DNA of 44,578 nt. Source: Roseburia sp. Lineage in GTDB: Bacteria; Bacillota; Clostridia; Lachnospirales; Lachnospiraceae. Positions 32,143 through 40,501 of this stretch are shown here, piece by piece; the first letter of the stretch is position 1; each line of letters begins with the position of its first letter. A program made the position numbers and the translations under genes. The notes under the pieces are model-generated. The model ran no database searches. It was not told the DNA's origin and saw only the letters and a list, made by a program, of their open reading frames with translations. Where the stretch lies: assembly GCA_022771695.1 (NCBI GenBank), contig JALEKJ010000014.1, positions 1-44,578 on the forward strand. The letters run 5' to 3'.

Positions 32143-32757
32143 CTAAATTTCTTTATATATCTTGTAGTTTGGAAATGTATCACGTTCCGCATCAGAGAAG
32201 TCATTGTTATAACTATCATATACCCTTTTAAAATCATAAATGCATTGATTTATCACATCTTCCATTTCTTTTATATGCGATTTGCATTTTTCTACCGATT
32301 CCTGACTTTTTTGCTCTGAAAATTCAATTAAACTTTCTAACCCATTCTTCACTTCTTGTGCTTCACAATATACCTCATCTACTGAATAAAAGAATTCTGA
32401 AAAAACATCATACATGCAGTCATAATTTCTGTATTCATCAAAATAACGATTATGACATTGTTCTGACATTTTTTTTACACTTTCACATCTACTATAATAT
32501 TCTCTAAACTTTCCTTGTTTAACTAATGGCACTGTTAATTCCACCTTTCGTAAGTCAATAAAAAAATCATACCACTTCAGCCACCAACTTTCAATTGTAA
32601 ATCTCCCATTGTCTTTTACCGACTGCGACGCCTCCTCTAGAAGCTTTGCATTAAATCTTAATAACCGGTTCTCCTGCCGGCTTAATAGCTTGCCGTAAAT
32701 CGTAAAACATTCCCTGCAGTTGACGATATCCTCTGATATTGTCTCCGACAGTAACAA
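32143..32757 (-). CDS. Hypothetical coiled-coil protein of the relic island
   Basis: A 204-residue, strongly helical protein with no membrane segment. It is rich in Glu, Lys, Tyr and Cys, with CRECFTIYGKLLSRQENR near the start and EFSEQKSQESVEKCKSHIKE as a late coiled coil. The start is probably TTG 32757, with AAAGGAG 9 bp upstream; no ATG fits. AT content is clearly higher than in the core genes and no family is recognised. It is the only intact gene between the integrase remnant and the tRNA-like repeat, so it was probably carried by the integrated element. Confidence 0.65.
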   Translation of the reverse strand: MLLSETISEDIVNCRECFTIYGKLLSRQENRLLRFNAKLLEEASQSVKDNGRFTIESWWLKWYDFFIDLRKVELTVPLVKQGKFREYYSRCESVKKMSEQCHNRYFDEYRNYDCMYDVFSEFFYSVDEVYCEAQEVKNGLESLIEFSEQKSQESVEKCKSHIKEMEDVINQCIYDFKRVYDSYNNDFSDAERDTFPNYKIYKEI

Positions 32758-32772
32758 ATGTCTTATCTCCTT

Positions 32773-32982
32773 TCAACTCGATTTCTGCACATCTATGCTC
32801 TGGGTGTACCGGATTAAAACATTATGGAGTGCTGCGGTTGGGGGAATGATGCCGTGCTGCAAGATGTTTACCGGCACACTCTAGGAGATGTAAAGGAAAA
32901 AATGAATGAACTTTCAAATGCATACTTTGAAAATATGCAACACGAAATGCAACACGAAAAAAATAACCCTAGTATTTACTAG
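32773..32982 (+). pseudogene. Tyrosine integrase, C-terminal remnant
   Basis: The plus strand encodes a LYALGVPD stretch, a stop (TAA 32815-32817), and then NIMECCGWGND followed by AVLQDVYRHTLGDVKEKMNE and FENMQHEMQHEK. The C-x-W-x-N-D ... V-Y-R-H-T block is the end of phage-type tyrosine recombinases, where the Tyr is the catalytic nucleophile, and the MQHEMQHE tail is typical of gut Firmicutes members. The upstream catalytic Arg/His region is not found and an in-frame stop interrupts the fragment, so the gene is dead. It ends 10 bp from the tRNA-Met 3' end, the usual position of an integrase beside its attachment site. Confidence 0.88.
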
Positions 32983-32986
32983 GGTT
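32965..32986. repeat. Inverted repeat at the end of the integrase remnant
   Basis: AACCCTAGT (32965-32973) and ACTAGGGTT (32978-32986) are perfect 9-bp arms around ATTT. They span the integrase stop codon and end 6 bp before the tRNA-Met 3' end; possibly a terminator or recombinase arm site. Confidence 0.6.
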
Positions 32987-32992
32987 AAAGAG

Positions 32993-33066
32993 TAGCGGAA
33001 GGGAGATTTGAACTCTCGACACCACGGGTATGAACCGTGTGCTCTAGCCAACTGAGCTATTCCGCC
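32993..33066 (-). tRNA. tRNA-Met (CAT), elongator type
   Basis: Acceptor GGCGGAA/TTCCGCT with a G1-U72 pair, D stem GCTC/GAGC, anticodon stem CACGG/CCGTG with loop TTCATAC (anticodon CAT), T stem GAGAG with one non-standard pair. The absence of the three G-C pairs in the anticodon stem argues against the initiator. An Ile2 (lysidine) tRNA is the other possibility. CCA is not encoded. Confidence 0.88.
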
Positions 33067-33081
33067 ATATTTGGATAAATA

Positions 33082-33154
33082 TGGGACCTATAGGGCTCGA
33101 ACCTATGACCCTCTGCTTGTAAGGCAGATGCTCTCCCAGCTGAGCTAAGATCCC
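33082..33154 (-). tRNA. tRNA-Val (TAC)
   Basis: Acceptor GGGATCT/AGGTCCC, D stem GCTC/GAGC, anticodon stem TCTGC/GCAGA with loop CTTACAA (anticodon TAC), T stem ATAGG/CCTAT. It is transcribed 15 bp ahead of tRNA-Met. Confidence 0.92.
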
Positions 33155-33214
33155 ATGTTCGTCGGTCGCTTACCGCAACCGACTTGATTAGTATACTATC
33201 CGACTTTCAAAATG

Positions 33215-33643
33215 TCAACACCTTTTTTGAAATTCTGCTAATTTTGCGTTAAATGCCTTCGCGCTGTTCCGATCATTCAACCAAAGCACCACATATACAA
33301 GGACGAAGATCACTGCAATGCCAATGGCAAGTGTAACACTTAGCTGCCATCCGAAACTTGTTCCAAACATATGATTTGCTCCAAATACCATAATCTCAAT
33401 CAGCATAAGCTGCAGAAGCTCACGAAACAACATCTGCTTTATCGAAAGTTCTTTTTTTGACTTTGTAATCAATCCGGACAATGCCGATAAAAAACCAAAA
33501 AGCGGCGGAGACAGAAACGCCTCATATCCAAATCGCATCTCCGGCAAAAATATCATTCCCAGAAAACCACTCAGCATAGTGATACACGCTGTAACAATAA
33601 AGAAAACCAACATAAACTGTATCAATAATCCCTTACCTTTCAT
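33215..33643 (-). CDS. DUF3021 family membrane protein
   Basis: A 142-residue protein with four membrane segments (about 8-31, 40-60, 73-93 and 100-121) and a basic tail. The motif LSIKQMLFRELLQLMLIEIM in the third helix region is typical of DUF3021 proteins. These are the constant partners of small LytTR regulators, in which the membrane protein holds the regulator inactive. ATG 33643 lies inside the end of the LytTR gene (11-bp overlap), so the two are translated together. Confidence 0.85.
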   Translation of the reverse strand: MKGKGLLIQFMLVFFIVTACITMLSGFLGMIFLPEMRFGYEAFLSPPLFGFLSALSGLITKSKKELSIKQMLFRELLQLMLIEIMVFGANHMFGTSFGWQLSVTLAIGIAVIFVLVYVVLWLNDRNSAKAFNAKLAEFQKRC

Positions 33644-34091
33644 CTTTTCCGCCTCCCATCACGATTGACTTGATTGCCGGAGCATACTGCCTGGAAATAA
33701 TCAGTTTTTCACCATTTTTCATATGTGCAAAGAATCTTCCGTTTAGTGCCGGGCTGATACTTCCTAACAACATTAAATTAATCACAACAGATTTTGAACA
33801 TCTTGCAAAGTGATATGCTGTATATGTTTTTTCCAGCTCATATAATCTGCCTTTGATTTCATATACCTTATCCTTCGTATAGGCAAAAACCTTTTCATCC
33901 AATGCTTCAAAATAATAAACATCCTGCAGTTCAAAGCGTTCCATCCTATTCGCAGTTGTCATTCCCGTTAAAGCGGTTCCCTTCGCCAGTGCATATGCCC
34001 GAATATCCCTTACTTCCGGAGTAATCTCGGCACATTCAATGATTACCTGTTCATCCTCTCTGTTTAAAATCCGTCTGATTGTGACCCTCAT
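33633..34091 (-). CDS. LytTR-domain transcription regulator
   Basis: A 152-residue DNA-binding protein without a receiver domain. The N-terminal ~50 residues form a short beta region. The LytTR domain begins near 50 (FELQDVYYFEALDEKVFAYT, KVYEIKGRLYELEKTY) and ends with HFARCSKSVVINLMLLGSIS and RFFAHMKNGEKLIISRQYAP, the classic LytTR end. The DUF3021 partner follows with overlap, the arrangement of membrane-sequestered LytTR systems. Targets are unknown; a 20-bp-spaced direct repeat upstream of the hydrolase gene (35261-35290) is a candidate site. Confidence 0.92.
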   Translation of the reverse strand: MRVTIRRILNREDEQVIIECAEITPEVRDIRAYALAKGTALTGMTTANRMERFELQDVYYFEALDEKVFAYTKDKVYEIKGRLYELEKTYTAYHFARCSKSVVINLMLLGSISPALNGRFFAHMKNGEKLIISRQYAPAIKSIVMGGGKDER

Positions 34092-34112
34092 TGCACATTA
34101 CCTTTCCGGACA

Positions 34113-35180
34113 TCATTTTGAAGAAATGAAATACTCCTCTTCTATCAAAAGTTCTTCTGTGTCCTTTAAATAATAATCAAAATATTGACGTACCATGTCA
34201 TTTACTGTCTCAATACATTCCTTTGCATCTGCATCACCTGTGCCAAGCATTTTTGCAATGATTGGAGACACCAATGGCAAATCGGTAAAATTCAAATGTG
34301 ATACATCGTGAAAAATTACATCATGGAAATCCTTAGCATTTCTTCCTACATAGAAATTGACATATTCTCTATCCTCATACTTGGATGCTTCTTCATATAC
34401 GGTGCTTGAATTGACATCTAATAATGGGACAGGATATGACTCGTGCTTGAAAACATATTCGTCATTTTCATATCCCATATATTCTCCAAGCATCGTTCCC
34501 TCTAAATCAATCACCGCATCAATGTCATCTCGCTGTCTTCCCACAGCAACTACTGTTGCTCCGCCAAGTGAGTGTCCAAACAGACCAATTCTATCAGGAT
34601 TGATTCTTTGAAACACATCTGCTTCCTGTGCTTTACATTTCTCGATAATAGTATCTAACACAAAATTCACGTCGCCAGTTCTGACTTCCATCCATTTCTG
34701 ACTGTTCTCGTATACTGCCCTTTCATGCTCCGGTGTATCCGAACCATTGTCTGTCATAACCTGCTTACAGAATTCTCCATCGATAAAAGTTTTCTTTCCA
34801 TCTACATCCTCTACCACGATTGCCTGATAAGTGTGTCCTATCGATGCTACGACATAACCATTTGATGCAAGCTCCATGCAGGTAGAATAGTTACTGTCTA
34901 TCATACCGGTTGCCCCGTGTGAAAAGACGACAAGCGGATAACTCCCCTCTTCTTTTGGATACCAAAACTTTACTGTTACCGAACGATTTTCATCCTCGTC
35001 GGAATAAATCTCCTTTCGCGTCTCATCCTCCCATATATCCACGGTGACACAAACCTCATGTTTTCCTGTCACCTTTGGTGCTTCATACTTTGGAAACAAT
35101 ACTTTAGGGATAATAAAAACAGATAATACGATAAAAGCTACAATAATTAATAAAACAATATTTCTTTTTTTCATCCTCAT
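34113..35180 (-). CDS. Membrane-anchored alpha/beta hydrolase
   Basis: A 355-residue protein from ATG 35180 (AGGAGAGG upstream; the frame to 35216 lacks a site). The N-terminal helix (about 7-27, IVLLIIVAFIVLSVFIIPKV) is a signal-anchor; the rest is extracellular. The hydrolase fold has VKFWYPKEEGSYPLVVFSHG with the oxyanion-hole region, nucleophile GHSLGG, and a late DVSHLNF with the likely catalytic His. It resembles the platelet-activating-factor acetylhydrolase / dienelactone-hydrolase branch. The substrate is not predictable. The LytTR and DUF3021 genes follow 21 bp downstream, so it is probably the first gene of that operon. Confidence 0.85.
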   Translation of the reverse strand: MRMKKRNIVLLIIVAFIVLSVFIIPKVLFPKYEAPKVTGKHEVCVTVDIWEDETRKEIYSDEDENRSVTVKFWYPKEEGSYPLVVFSHGATGMIDSNYSTCMELASNGYVVASIGHTYQAIVVEDVDGKKTFIDGEFCKQVMTDNGSDTPEHERAVYENSQKWMEVRTGDVNFVLDTIIEKCKAQEADVFQRINPDRIGLFGHSLGGATVVAVGRQRDDIDAVIDLEGTMLGEYMGYENDEYVFKHESYPVPLLDVNSSTVYEEASKYEDREYVNFYVGRNAKDFHDVIFHDVSHLNFTDLPLVSPIIAKMLGTGDADAKECIETVNDMVRQYFDYYLKDTEELLIEEEYFISSK

Positions 35181-35256
35181 AAAACCTCTCCTAAAATCGT
35201 TTGTTGTTTTGTACAAACGAATCGTAGCATATCAATGCTTTATCGAGAAGCTTTCT

Positions 35257-35292
35257 AAGGGTAAGATGCATTTTGACAGGATAAGTTGCATA
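35257..35292. promoter_or_regulatory. Direct repeat upstream of the hydrolase, candidate LytTR operator
   Basis: GTAAGATGCA (35261-35270) and ATAAGTTGCA (35281-35290) are two similar 10-mers exactly 20 bp apart, the two-turn spacing expected for LytTR dimers. They lie 80-110 bp upstream of ATG 35180. Assignment is inference. Confidence 0.45.
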
Positions 35293-35323
35293 TTTCTCTT
35301 AAATAGCGCGTGCTTCCTATAGA

Positions 35324-35350
35324 GAAAAAATGCACCGGATTCCCGGTGCA
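35324..35350 (-). terminator. Terminator of metH
   Basis: On the minus strand TGCACCGG/CCGGTGCA with a short loop, followed by T6; it starts 39 bp after the metH stop. Confidence 0.9.
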
Positions 35351-35388
35351 TATACTTTAAAGTTTTTAGCAGAGCAGATATATAAGCA

Positions 35389-37920
35389 CTAATTTTCTTC
35401 CAACAGTCTTGCCACCAGCTTCACGCAATCTGCCGCATCCTTGGAATATCCGTCCGCTCCGATTTCATCGGAAAAACTCTCGGTAATCGCAGCTCCACCG
35501 ATGACAACCTTGCTGTCGCAACCCCTTTCCTTCACCAGGTCTACAACTTCTTTCATACGCATCATTGTCGTTGTCATAAGTGCAGACAGGCCGATGACCT
35601 TCGCTTTCTCACGAACTGCCGTATCGACAATCAGCTCTGCCGGCACATCCTTGCCCAAATCGAGTACACGATAACCATAATTTTTCAGCATCAGAACAAC
35701 CAGGTTTTTTCCGATGTCGTGAATATCGCCCTCAACGGTCGCCACAATGATGGTCGCCTTCTCCTCCATATCTTCTCGCTTTAACAACGGCTCTACATAC
35801 TCGATTGCCAATTTCATCGCATTGGCGGAAGCAATAAGTTGTGGCAGGAAGTACTTCTGCTTATCAAACAGCTCTCCGACCTCGTTGATTGCCGGTATCA
35901 GATGCTCGTTGATGACTGCATCCGGCTCTACTCCGGTCTCCACCAGCTTCTTTGCCTCCTCCACAATAATGTTTTTATTTCCTTTTAATACCGCCTCATA
36001 AACAGGGCTCTTTTTCACATCCGCACCGGACTGTGTCACACTCTCTGCACCGGCATCGCCGCCTGCCCCCGCCTGCGTCGCACCGCCTGAAGCTGCATTG
36101 CTGCCTGCGCCGGATTTTCCCTGCACAACACCTGCACTTCCTGCAGGCACCAGCACACGCTCCATGCCGGCATATTTCTCGGATAGAAAATTCATCCGCT
36201 CAATATAGCGCACATCACTTTCTGCTTTATTCAGAAGCATATCCGACGCAAACGCTGCATTCATCAACAACTCCTGTGACGGATTGGCAATCGCCATTGT
36301 AAGCCCATTCGCAATCGCCATCGTAAGGAACGCCGTATTCACATAAGTACGCTCCGGCAGTCCAAAAGAAATGTTTGATAATCCGCAGACAGTCGGCAAT
36401 TCAAGTTCATTTTTACAGTAAGAAAAAGTCGCAAAACACTCAAGTGCCGCATTCGGATTCGCACCAACCGTCGCCACCAAGCCGTCTACAACGACGTTCT
36501 CTTTCCCAAGTCCAATTTTCTCTGCACGCGCAAGTATCTTGCGGATGATGGCATGCTTCTCCTCGCAATCCTTTGGAAGTCCCGTATCCGATAACGGCAA
36601 CAAAATAAACATCGCGCCATACTTCTTCGCAATCGGAAGAAGCTGCTCAATTTTCTCGCTCTCCAGCGAAATAGAATTGATGAGTGCACGTCCCGGATAG
36701 ATGCGCAACGCTTCCTCAATAACATCCACATAACTCGAGTCAATACAAAGAGGCGTATCCACAGTGGACGTCACTTCATAGATAGTGCGCAACATCATCT
36801 CTTTTTCATCAATGCCATTCATTCCCATGTTGACATCGAGAATCCTCGCACCGTTTTCTTCCTGTGCAAGCGCCATCTCCCGCACGAGGTTTAAGCTGCC
36901 TTCTCTTAACTCTGCCTGCAGCTTCTTTTTCCCGGTCGGGTTGATGCGCTCTCCGATGACCATAAAGTTCCCATCCAGCGTGATTTCCACATGCTTACGC
37001 TCAGAAGTCAAAATTCTGCGACTTTTGGCAAGCGGCTCTCGGACTTGCATTCCCCTAACCGCACGCGTCAACGCTGCAATGTGCTCCGGTGTCGTACCGC
37101 AGCATCCGCCGATGATTGCCGCACCTGCTTTTATCAGTTCGGCTCCGACAGCGGCAAATTCTTCCGGTGTCGTCCGATATACCGTGACTCCATCCACCAG
37201 CTCCGGCATTCCTGCGTTCGGCTTTGCCAGAATCGGAACGGTCGCATACTTTTGCATCTGTGCAACTAATGGCAACATTGCCTCCGGTCCTGTGGAGCAG
37301 TTTAGTCCTACCGCATCTGCCCCAAGACTCTGCAGGGTAACAACCGCCGTAACAGGGTCCGTACCGTACAATGTTCTTCCGTCTTCATTATAAGTAAGAG
37401 ATACCATAATCGGCAGTTCACATACTTCACGAATTGCAAGCACTGCCGCACGGCATTCTTGCAAGCTCATCATCGTTTCCACGACAAAAAGGTCCACCCC
37501 TGCCTCAAACAATACTTTCGCCTGCTCACGATAGACCGTCACAAGCTCCTCAAACATCATCTCACCAATCGGATAAAGCTGTCTACCCGTCATCGTCAAA
37601 TCACCTGCTACCAGTGCCTTCCCTGCGGCAGCACGCTTCGACAATGCCACCAGTTCCCGGTTCATGGCAACAAGTTCATCCGCCAAACCGTATTCTTCCA
37701 GTTTGATACGGTTTGCCGTAAATGTTGGTGCAAACAGAATATTCGTACCTGCCTCCACATAGCGCTCCTGCAATTTCACCAGAACATCCGAATGCTCCAA
37801 AATCCATTTTTCCGGGCATACGCCTACCGGCATTCCTGCTTTCTGCAAATTTGTTCCCGTCGCACCGTCTAATATTACCGGTCCTTGCTCTGTAAGTTGC
37901 TTAAATTCTTCTCTGGTCAT
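35389..37920 (-). CDS. metH: Cobalamin-dependent methionine synthase, short form without activation domain
   Basis: An 843-residue enzyme that moves the methyl group of methyltetrahydrofolate via cobalamin onto homocysteine. The homocysteine domain (1-295) has GAGVDLFVVETMMSLQECRA and the zinc cysteines in VGLNCSTGP and IIGGCCGTTPEH. The folate domain (about 325-600) has NFMVIGERINPTGKKK, and after the linker the cobalamin cap and Rossmann domains include VEGDIHDIGKNLVVLM, with the D-x-H-x-x-G base-off motif. A Gly/Ala/Ser-rich linker of ~45 residues separates the folate and cap domains. The SAM-binding reactivation domain of E. coli MetH is absent, so a separate activator protein must exist elsewhere. 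ATG 37920 has AGGAAGGAAAG upstream; the longer frame to 37989 is not used. Confidence 0.96.
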   Translation of the reverse strand: MTREEFKQLTEQGPVILDGATGTNLQKAGMPVGVCPEKWILEHSDVLVKLQERYVEAGTNILFAPTFTANRIKLEEYGLADELVAMNRELVALSKRAAAGKALVAGDLTMTGRQLYPIGEMMFEELVTVYREQAKVLFEAGVDLFVVETMMSLQECRAAVLAIREVCELPIMVSLTYNEDGRTLYGTDPVTAVVTLQSLGADAVGLNCSTGPEAMLPLVAQMQKYATVPILAKPNAGMPELVDGVTVYRTTPEEFAAVGAELIKAGAAIIGGCCGTTPEHIAALTRAVRGMQVREPLAKSRRILTSERKHVEITLDGNFMVIGERINPTGKKKLQAELREGSLNLVREMALAQEENGARILDVNMGMNGIDEKEMMLRTIYEVTSTVDTPLCIDSSYVDVIEEALRIYPGRALINSISLESEKIEQLLPIAKKYGAMFILLPLSDTGLPKDCEEKHAIIRKILARAEKIGLGKENVVVDGLVATVGANPNAALECFATFSYCKNELELPTVCGLSNISFGLPERTYVNTAFLTMAIANGLTMAIANPSQELLMNAAFASDMLLNKAESDVRYIERMNFLSEKYAGMERVLVPAGSAGVVQGKSGAGSNAASGGATQAGAGGDAGAESVTQSGADVKKSPVYEAVLKGNKNIIVEEAKKLVETGVEPDAVINEHLIPAINEVGELFDKQKYFLPQLIASANAMKLAIEYVEPLLKREDMEEKATIIVATVEGDIHDIGKNLVVLMLKNYGYRVLDLGKDVPAELIVDTAVREKAKVIGLSALMTTTMMRMKEVVDLVKERGCDSKVVIGGAAITESFSDEIGADGYSKDAADCVKLVARLLEEN

Positions 37921-38031
37921 CGCTCTTTCCTTCCTGTTTTGTCTGCTCCGCAGGTTTCTTTCCTTTTTATTCCGTAATGCATGGCGCACTGCCGTGTTTC
38001 CTTCTATTCTATCTAATCTCTATATGCTGCT

Positions 38032-39114
38032 CTATCTGCAGATAATCCCGCCTCCGGCTACATAGTCTCCATCATAGAGCACCACAGCCTGCCCCGGTGT
38101 CACCGCCCTTACCGGCTCTAAGAATTCACAACAGATTTCATCCTCTCCGGTCCGCTTCACTCTGCAGCGGCTTCCCGCATGAGAATATCGAATCTTTGCC
38201 GTCAATTCCGCTTCTCCTTGAATATCCGGCAACGACATAAAGTTTAATTGGTTTGCATACAACTTGTCCGTAAACACATCCTCGTTTGACCCCAATACTA
38301 CCTCATTCGTCTCCGGTCGTATCTCCGTGACAAATACCGGATATCCCATCGCAATGCCAAGCCCCTTGCGCTGTCCAATCGTGTAATGTGTGATACCCTT
38401 ATGCGTACCAAGTATTTCACCGTCCACGGACACAAAATTTCCCGGCGGTGGCACCTGCGTGCCGCACTCTCTGTCAATAAATCCCGCATAGTCATTATCC
38501 GGTATAAAGCAGATTTCCTGACTGTCCTTCTTATGCGCTACCATCAGGCCGATTTTCTCCGCAATCGCGCGAATCTCATCCTTTGTGTACGCGCCCACCG
38601 GCATCAGCGTGTGGGATAACTGTTCCTGCGTCAAATTAAAAAGTGCATACGTCTGGTCTTTTGCCGCTGTCACTGAGTTCTTGATTGCAAACCTGCCGTT
38701 TGGTAGCTGCTCCACCCGTGCATAGTGACCAGTCGCAATATAATCTGCACCAATCTCAAGACTCCGGTGCAAAAGAGATTCCCATTTCACATAGCGATTA
38801 CATGCAATACATGGATTTGGCGTACGTCCTTTCAAATATTCTGCTACGAAATAATCCATAACATTCTTCTTGAACTCCCGCTTAAAATTCATGACATAAT
38901 ACGGAATTTCAAGCCGCTCCGCCACACGTCTGGCATCATCTACCGCAGAAAGTCCGCAACACCCGCCATTTTCCGCCTCCACAAAATGGTCCTCATCCTG
39001 CCATATCTGCATGGTGACACCAATTACTTCATATCCCTGTTCCTTTAAAAGATAGGCTGCCACAGAAGAATCTACACCTCCGGACATTCCCACCACTACC
39101 TTTTTTCCTGTCAT
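38032..39114 (-). CDS. mnmA: tRNA-specific 2-thiouridylase MnmA
   Basis: A 361-residue enzyme that thiolates U34 of tRNA-Lys, -Glu and -Gln. The start MTGKKVVVGMSGGVDSSVAA contains the PP-loop that adenylates the uridine. The first catalytic cysteine is in RTPNPCIACNRYVKW, the second in SQEICFIPDNDYAGF. GHYARVE and DQTYALFNL complete the adenylation domain, and the C-terminal barrel ends CEFLEPVRAVTPGQAVVLYD. ATG 39114 has GGAG 12 bp upstream; the frame to 39156 starts inside the terminator hairpin of the next gene. It is upstream of metH, about 110 bp apart, and may be co-transcribed. Confidence 0.96.
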   Translation of the reverse strand: MTGKKVVVGMSGGVDSSVAAYLLKEQGYEVIGVTMQIWQDEDHFVEAENGGCCGLSAVDDARRVAERLEIPYYVMNFKREFKKNVMDYFVAEYLKGRTPNPCIACNRYVKWESLLHRSLEIGADYIATGHYARVEQLPNGRFAIKNSVTAAKDQTYALFNLTQEQLSHTLMPVGAYTKDEIRAIAEKIGLMVAHKKDSQEICFIPDNDYAGFIDRECGTQVPPPGNFVSVDGEILGTHKGITHYTIGQRKGLGIAMGYPVFVTEIRPETNEVVLGSNEDVFTDKLYANQLNFMSLPDIQGEAELTAKIRYSHAGSRCRVKRTGEDEICCEFLEPVRAVTPGQAVVLYDGDYVAGGGIICR

Positions 39115-39134
39115 ATTTCGAGTAATCTCCTTTA

Positions 39135-39174
39135 TAAAAAAGAGGGCGTTCCGCAAAACTTGGGAAACACCCTC
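39135..39174 (-). terminator. Terminator of the FliD-C-like gene
   Basis: On the minus strand GAGGGTGTTTCC/GGAACGCCCTC with a 10-bp loop, followed by T6. It separates the FliD-C-like gene from mnmA. Confidence 0.9.
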
Positions 39175-39235
39175 ATCATCACATGCTTATCATCGCATGA
39201 ATCCTTCATTTTGACAAGCCCTTCCGCTTGCAATT

Positions 39236-40501
39236 CTACATAAACGAGCTATACATATCTCCACTGGTATAGTTGTATGTATAAGAACCATTGTCGTTGT
39301 ACGTGTTAGACTTTGACGCTTCCATCTCCGCGTAACCGTTAATCTTCGTAATCTGGTTCTCTATCTGTGCGCCGAGGCTGCCTGCTCCCTGAAAAAGATT
39401 CTTCACCTTTTCCATAGCTGCACCCTTGAACTTCGTCTCATCAATGGAAAGATTATTGTCTGAGTCAATGGTAATTCCCATCGCAGACAATTCACTCTTC
39501 TTTGCCAGAACGTAATTCATCATCGTCTTACGCGCCTGAATAATATTCTTCGTATTAGAATCTTCCGTCTTATCCAACAGAGTATTATAGTCCTTGATAA
39601 AACTCTTGACCGCCTTATAGATGCCGTCCTTGTCATAATCTGTTGTCGTCACACCATCCGTGCCGGTCTGCGTCACCTTGTTGAACAGAGACTTACTTCC
39701 GGTCTCACGCAGTTTGGAAAGCGAACTCTTAGCTACATCCGCTGCATCTTCAATTCCTGCCAGTGTTTTACTGCTGTCTCTCGAGGTAGATGTAGAAGAG
39801 GAAGCCGTACTGCTATTCTTCTGCGTGCTGCTCTCGCTCACACGCTTTGCCATATCCGATGCATAGTTGCTGACGGTAGCTGCCTTCGCCTTTACCTGAT
39901 ATGCGAAACCTCCGGTTGACTGAAGTACTGACTGCACGCTCGCCTTGCTCGCTGCTTTGAACTTATCCTCGTCAACAGAAAGCTTATTGTCCGAACCAAC
40001 TGTGATACCAATCGACGCTAACACATCATCGCTCGCCTTGGCATAAGATACCATACTCTTTGCCGTCCGAAGGAGCGTAACGGTATCCGCTTCCGATACT
40101 GAGTCAAGAAAATCATTGTAATCCCTCACAAAATCCTTCACTGCTGCATAGACCTTGTCCTCGTCATAGTCAATATAGCTGTGCCCTGCTTCATCCACCT
40201 TGGTCTGAAACAGGGAATTCTTTCCCTTATCCAGAAGCTTCCCGGCGGAATCCTTAAGCTTATCCGCCGAATCCTTAATCATATTCAGCTTTTCCTTGTT
40301 GTCCTTAATATCAGAGGAAGAAGCAGTCTGGTTCTCATTCTCTACCTTTGAATAATACGCGGAAACCAACTTGCGGTAACTGCCATTCTTAATGCTCGCA
40401 TAATCGGAATAGCTGATTCCAAGCATATCGGAGGAACCAGAATTACTACTCGTGCTCCCCAGACTGGAAAACAACGTATTCATTGAATTATAACCTGCCA
40501 T
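39236..40501 (-). CDS. Protein with two tandem FliD C-terminal-like units
   Basis: A 421-residue protein, mainly helical, with Ser/Thr-rich linkers and no signal peptide. Two related units lie at about 74-218 and 250-394. Both contain a YD-x-D-x-x-Y-x-A-V-K-x-F-x-x-DYN block (112-130 and 289-307) and an IGIT-x-x-SDN-x-LS-x-DE-x-KFK block (164-182 and 341-359). The second block resembles the end of the flagellar cap protein FliD (a G-I-x-x-x-x-x-G-x-L-x-x-D-x-x-x-L pattern). Flagellar genes are absent from the window, and the order is not that of FliD. The C-terminus ends in Tyr/Asn-rich residues. It may be a surface or filament-associated protein exported without a cleaved signal. The link to FliD is by pattern only. 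Confidence 0.6.
   Translation of the reverse strand: MAGYNSMNTLFSSLGSTSSNSGSSDMLGISYSDYASIKNGSYRKLVSAYYSKVENENQTASSSDIKDNKEKLNMIKDSADKLKDSAGKLLDKGKNSLFQTKVDEAGHSYIDYDEDKVYAAVKDFVRDYNDFLDSVSEADTVTLLRTAKSMVSYAKASDDVLASIGITVGSDNKLSVDEDKFKAASKASVQSVLQSTGGFAYQVKAKAATVSNYASDMAKRVSESSTQKNSSTASSSTSTSRDSSKTLAGIEDAADVAKSSLSKLRETGSKSLFNKVTQTGTDGVTTTDYDKDGIYKAVKSFIKDYNTLLDKTEDSNTKNIIQARKTMMNYVLAKKSELSAMGITIDSDNNLSIDETKFKGAAMEKVKNLFQGAGSLGAQIENQITKINGYAEMEASKSNTYNDNGSYTYNYTSGDMYSSFM

Noticed and set aside
36240-36330. Short direct repeat (TMAIAN twice) inside metH
   Set aside because: The position is naturally similar in the family (F-L-T-M-A-I ... A-I-x-N-P), so it is not evidence of a recent duplication.
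39236-40501. Assignment as the flagellar cap gene fliD
   Set aside because: No D0/D1 order of FliD, no flagellar genes nearby, and the FliD-like part is duplicated; only a domain-level resemblance can be supported.
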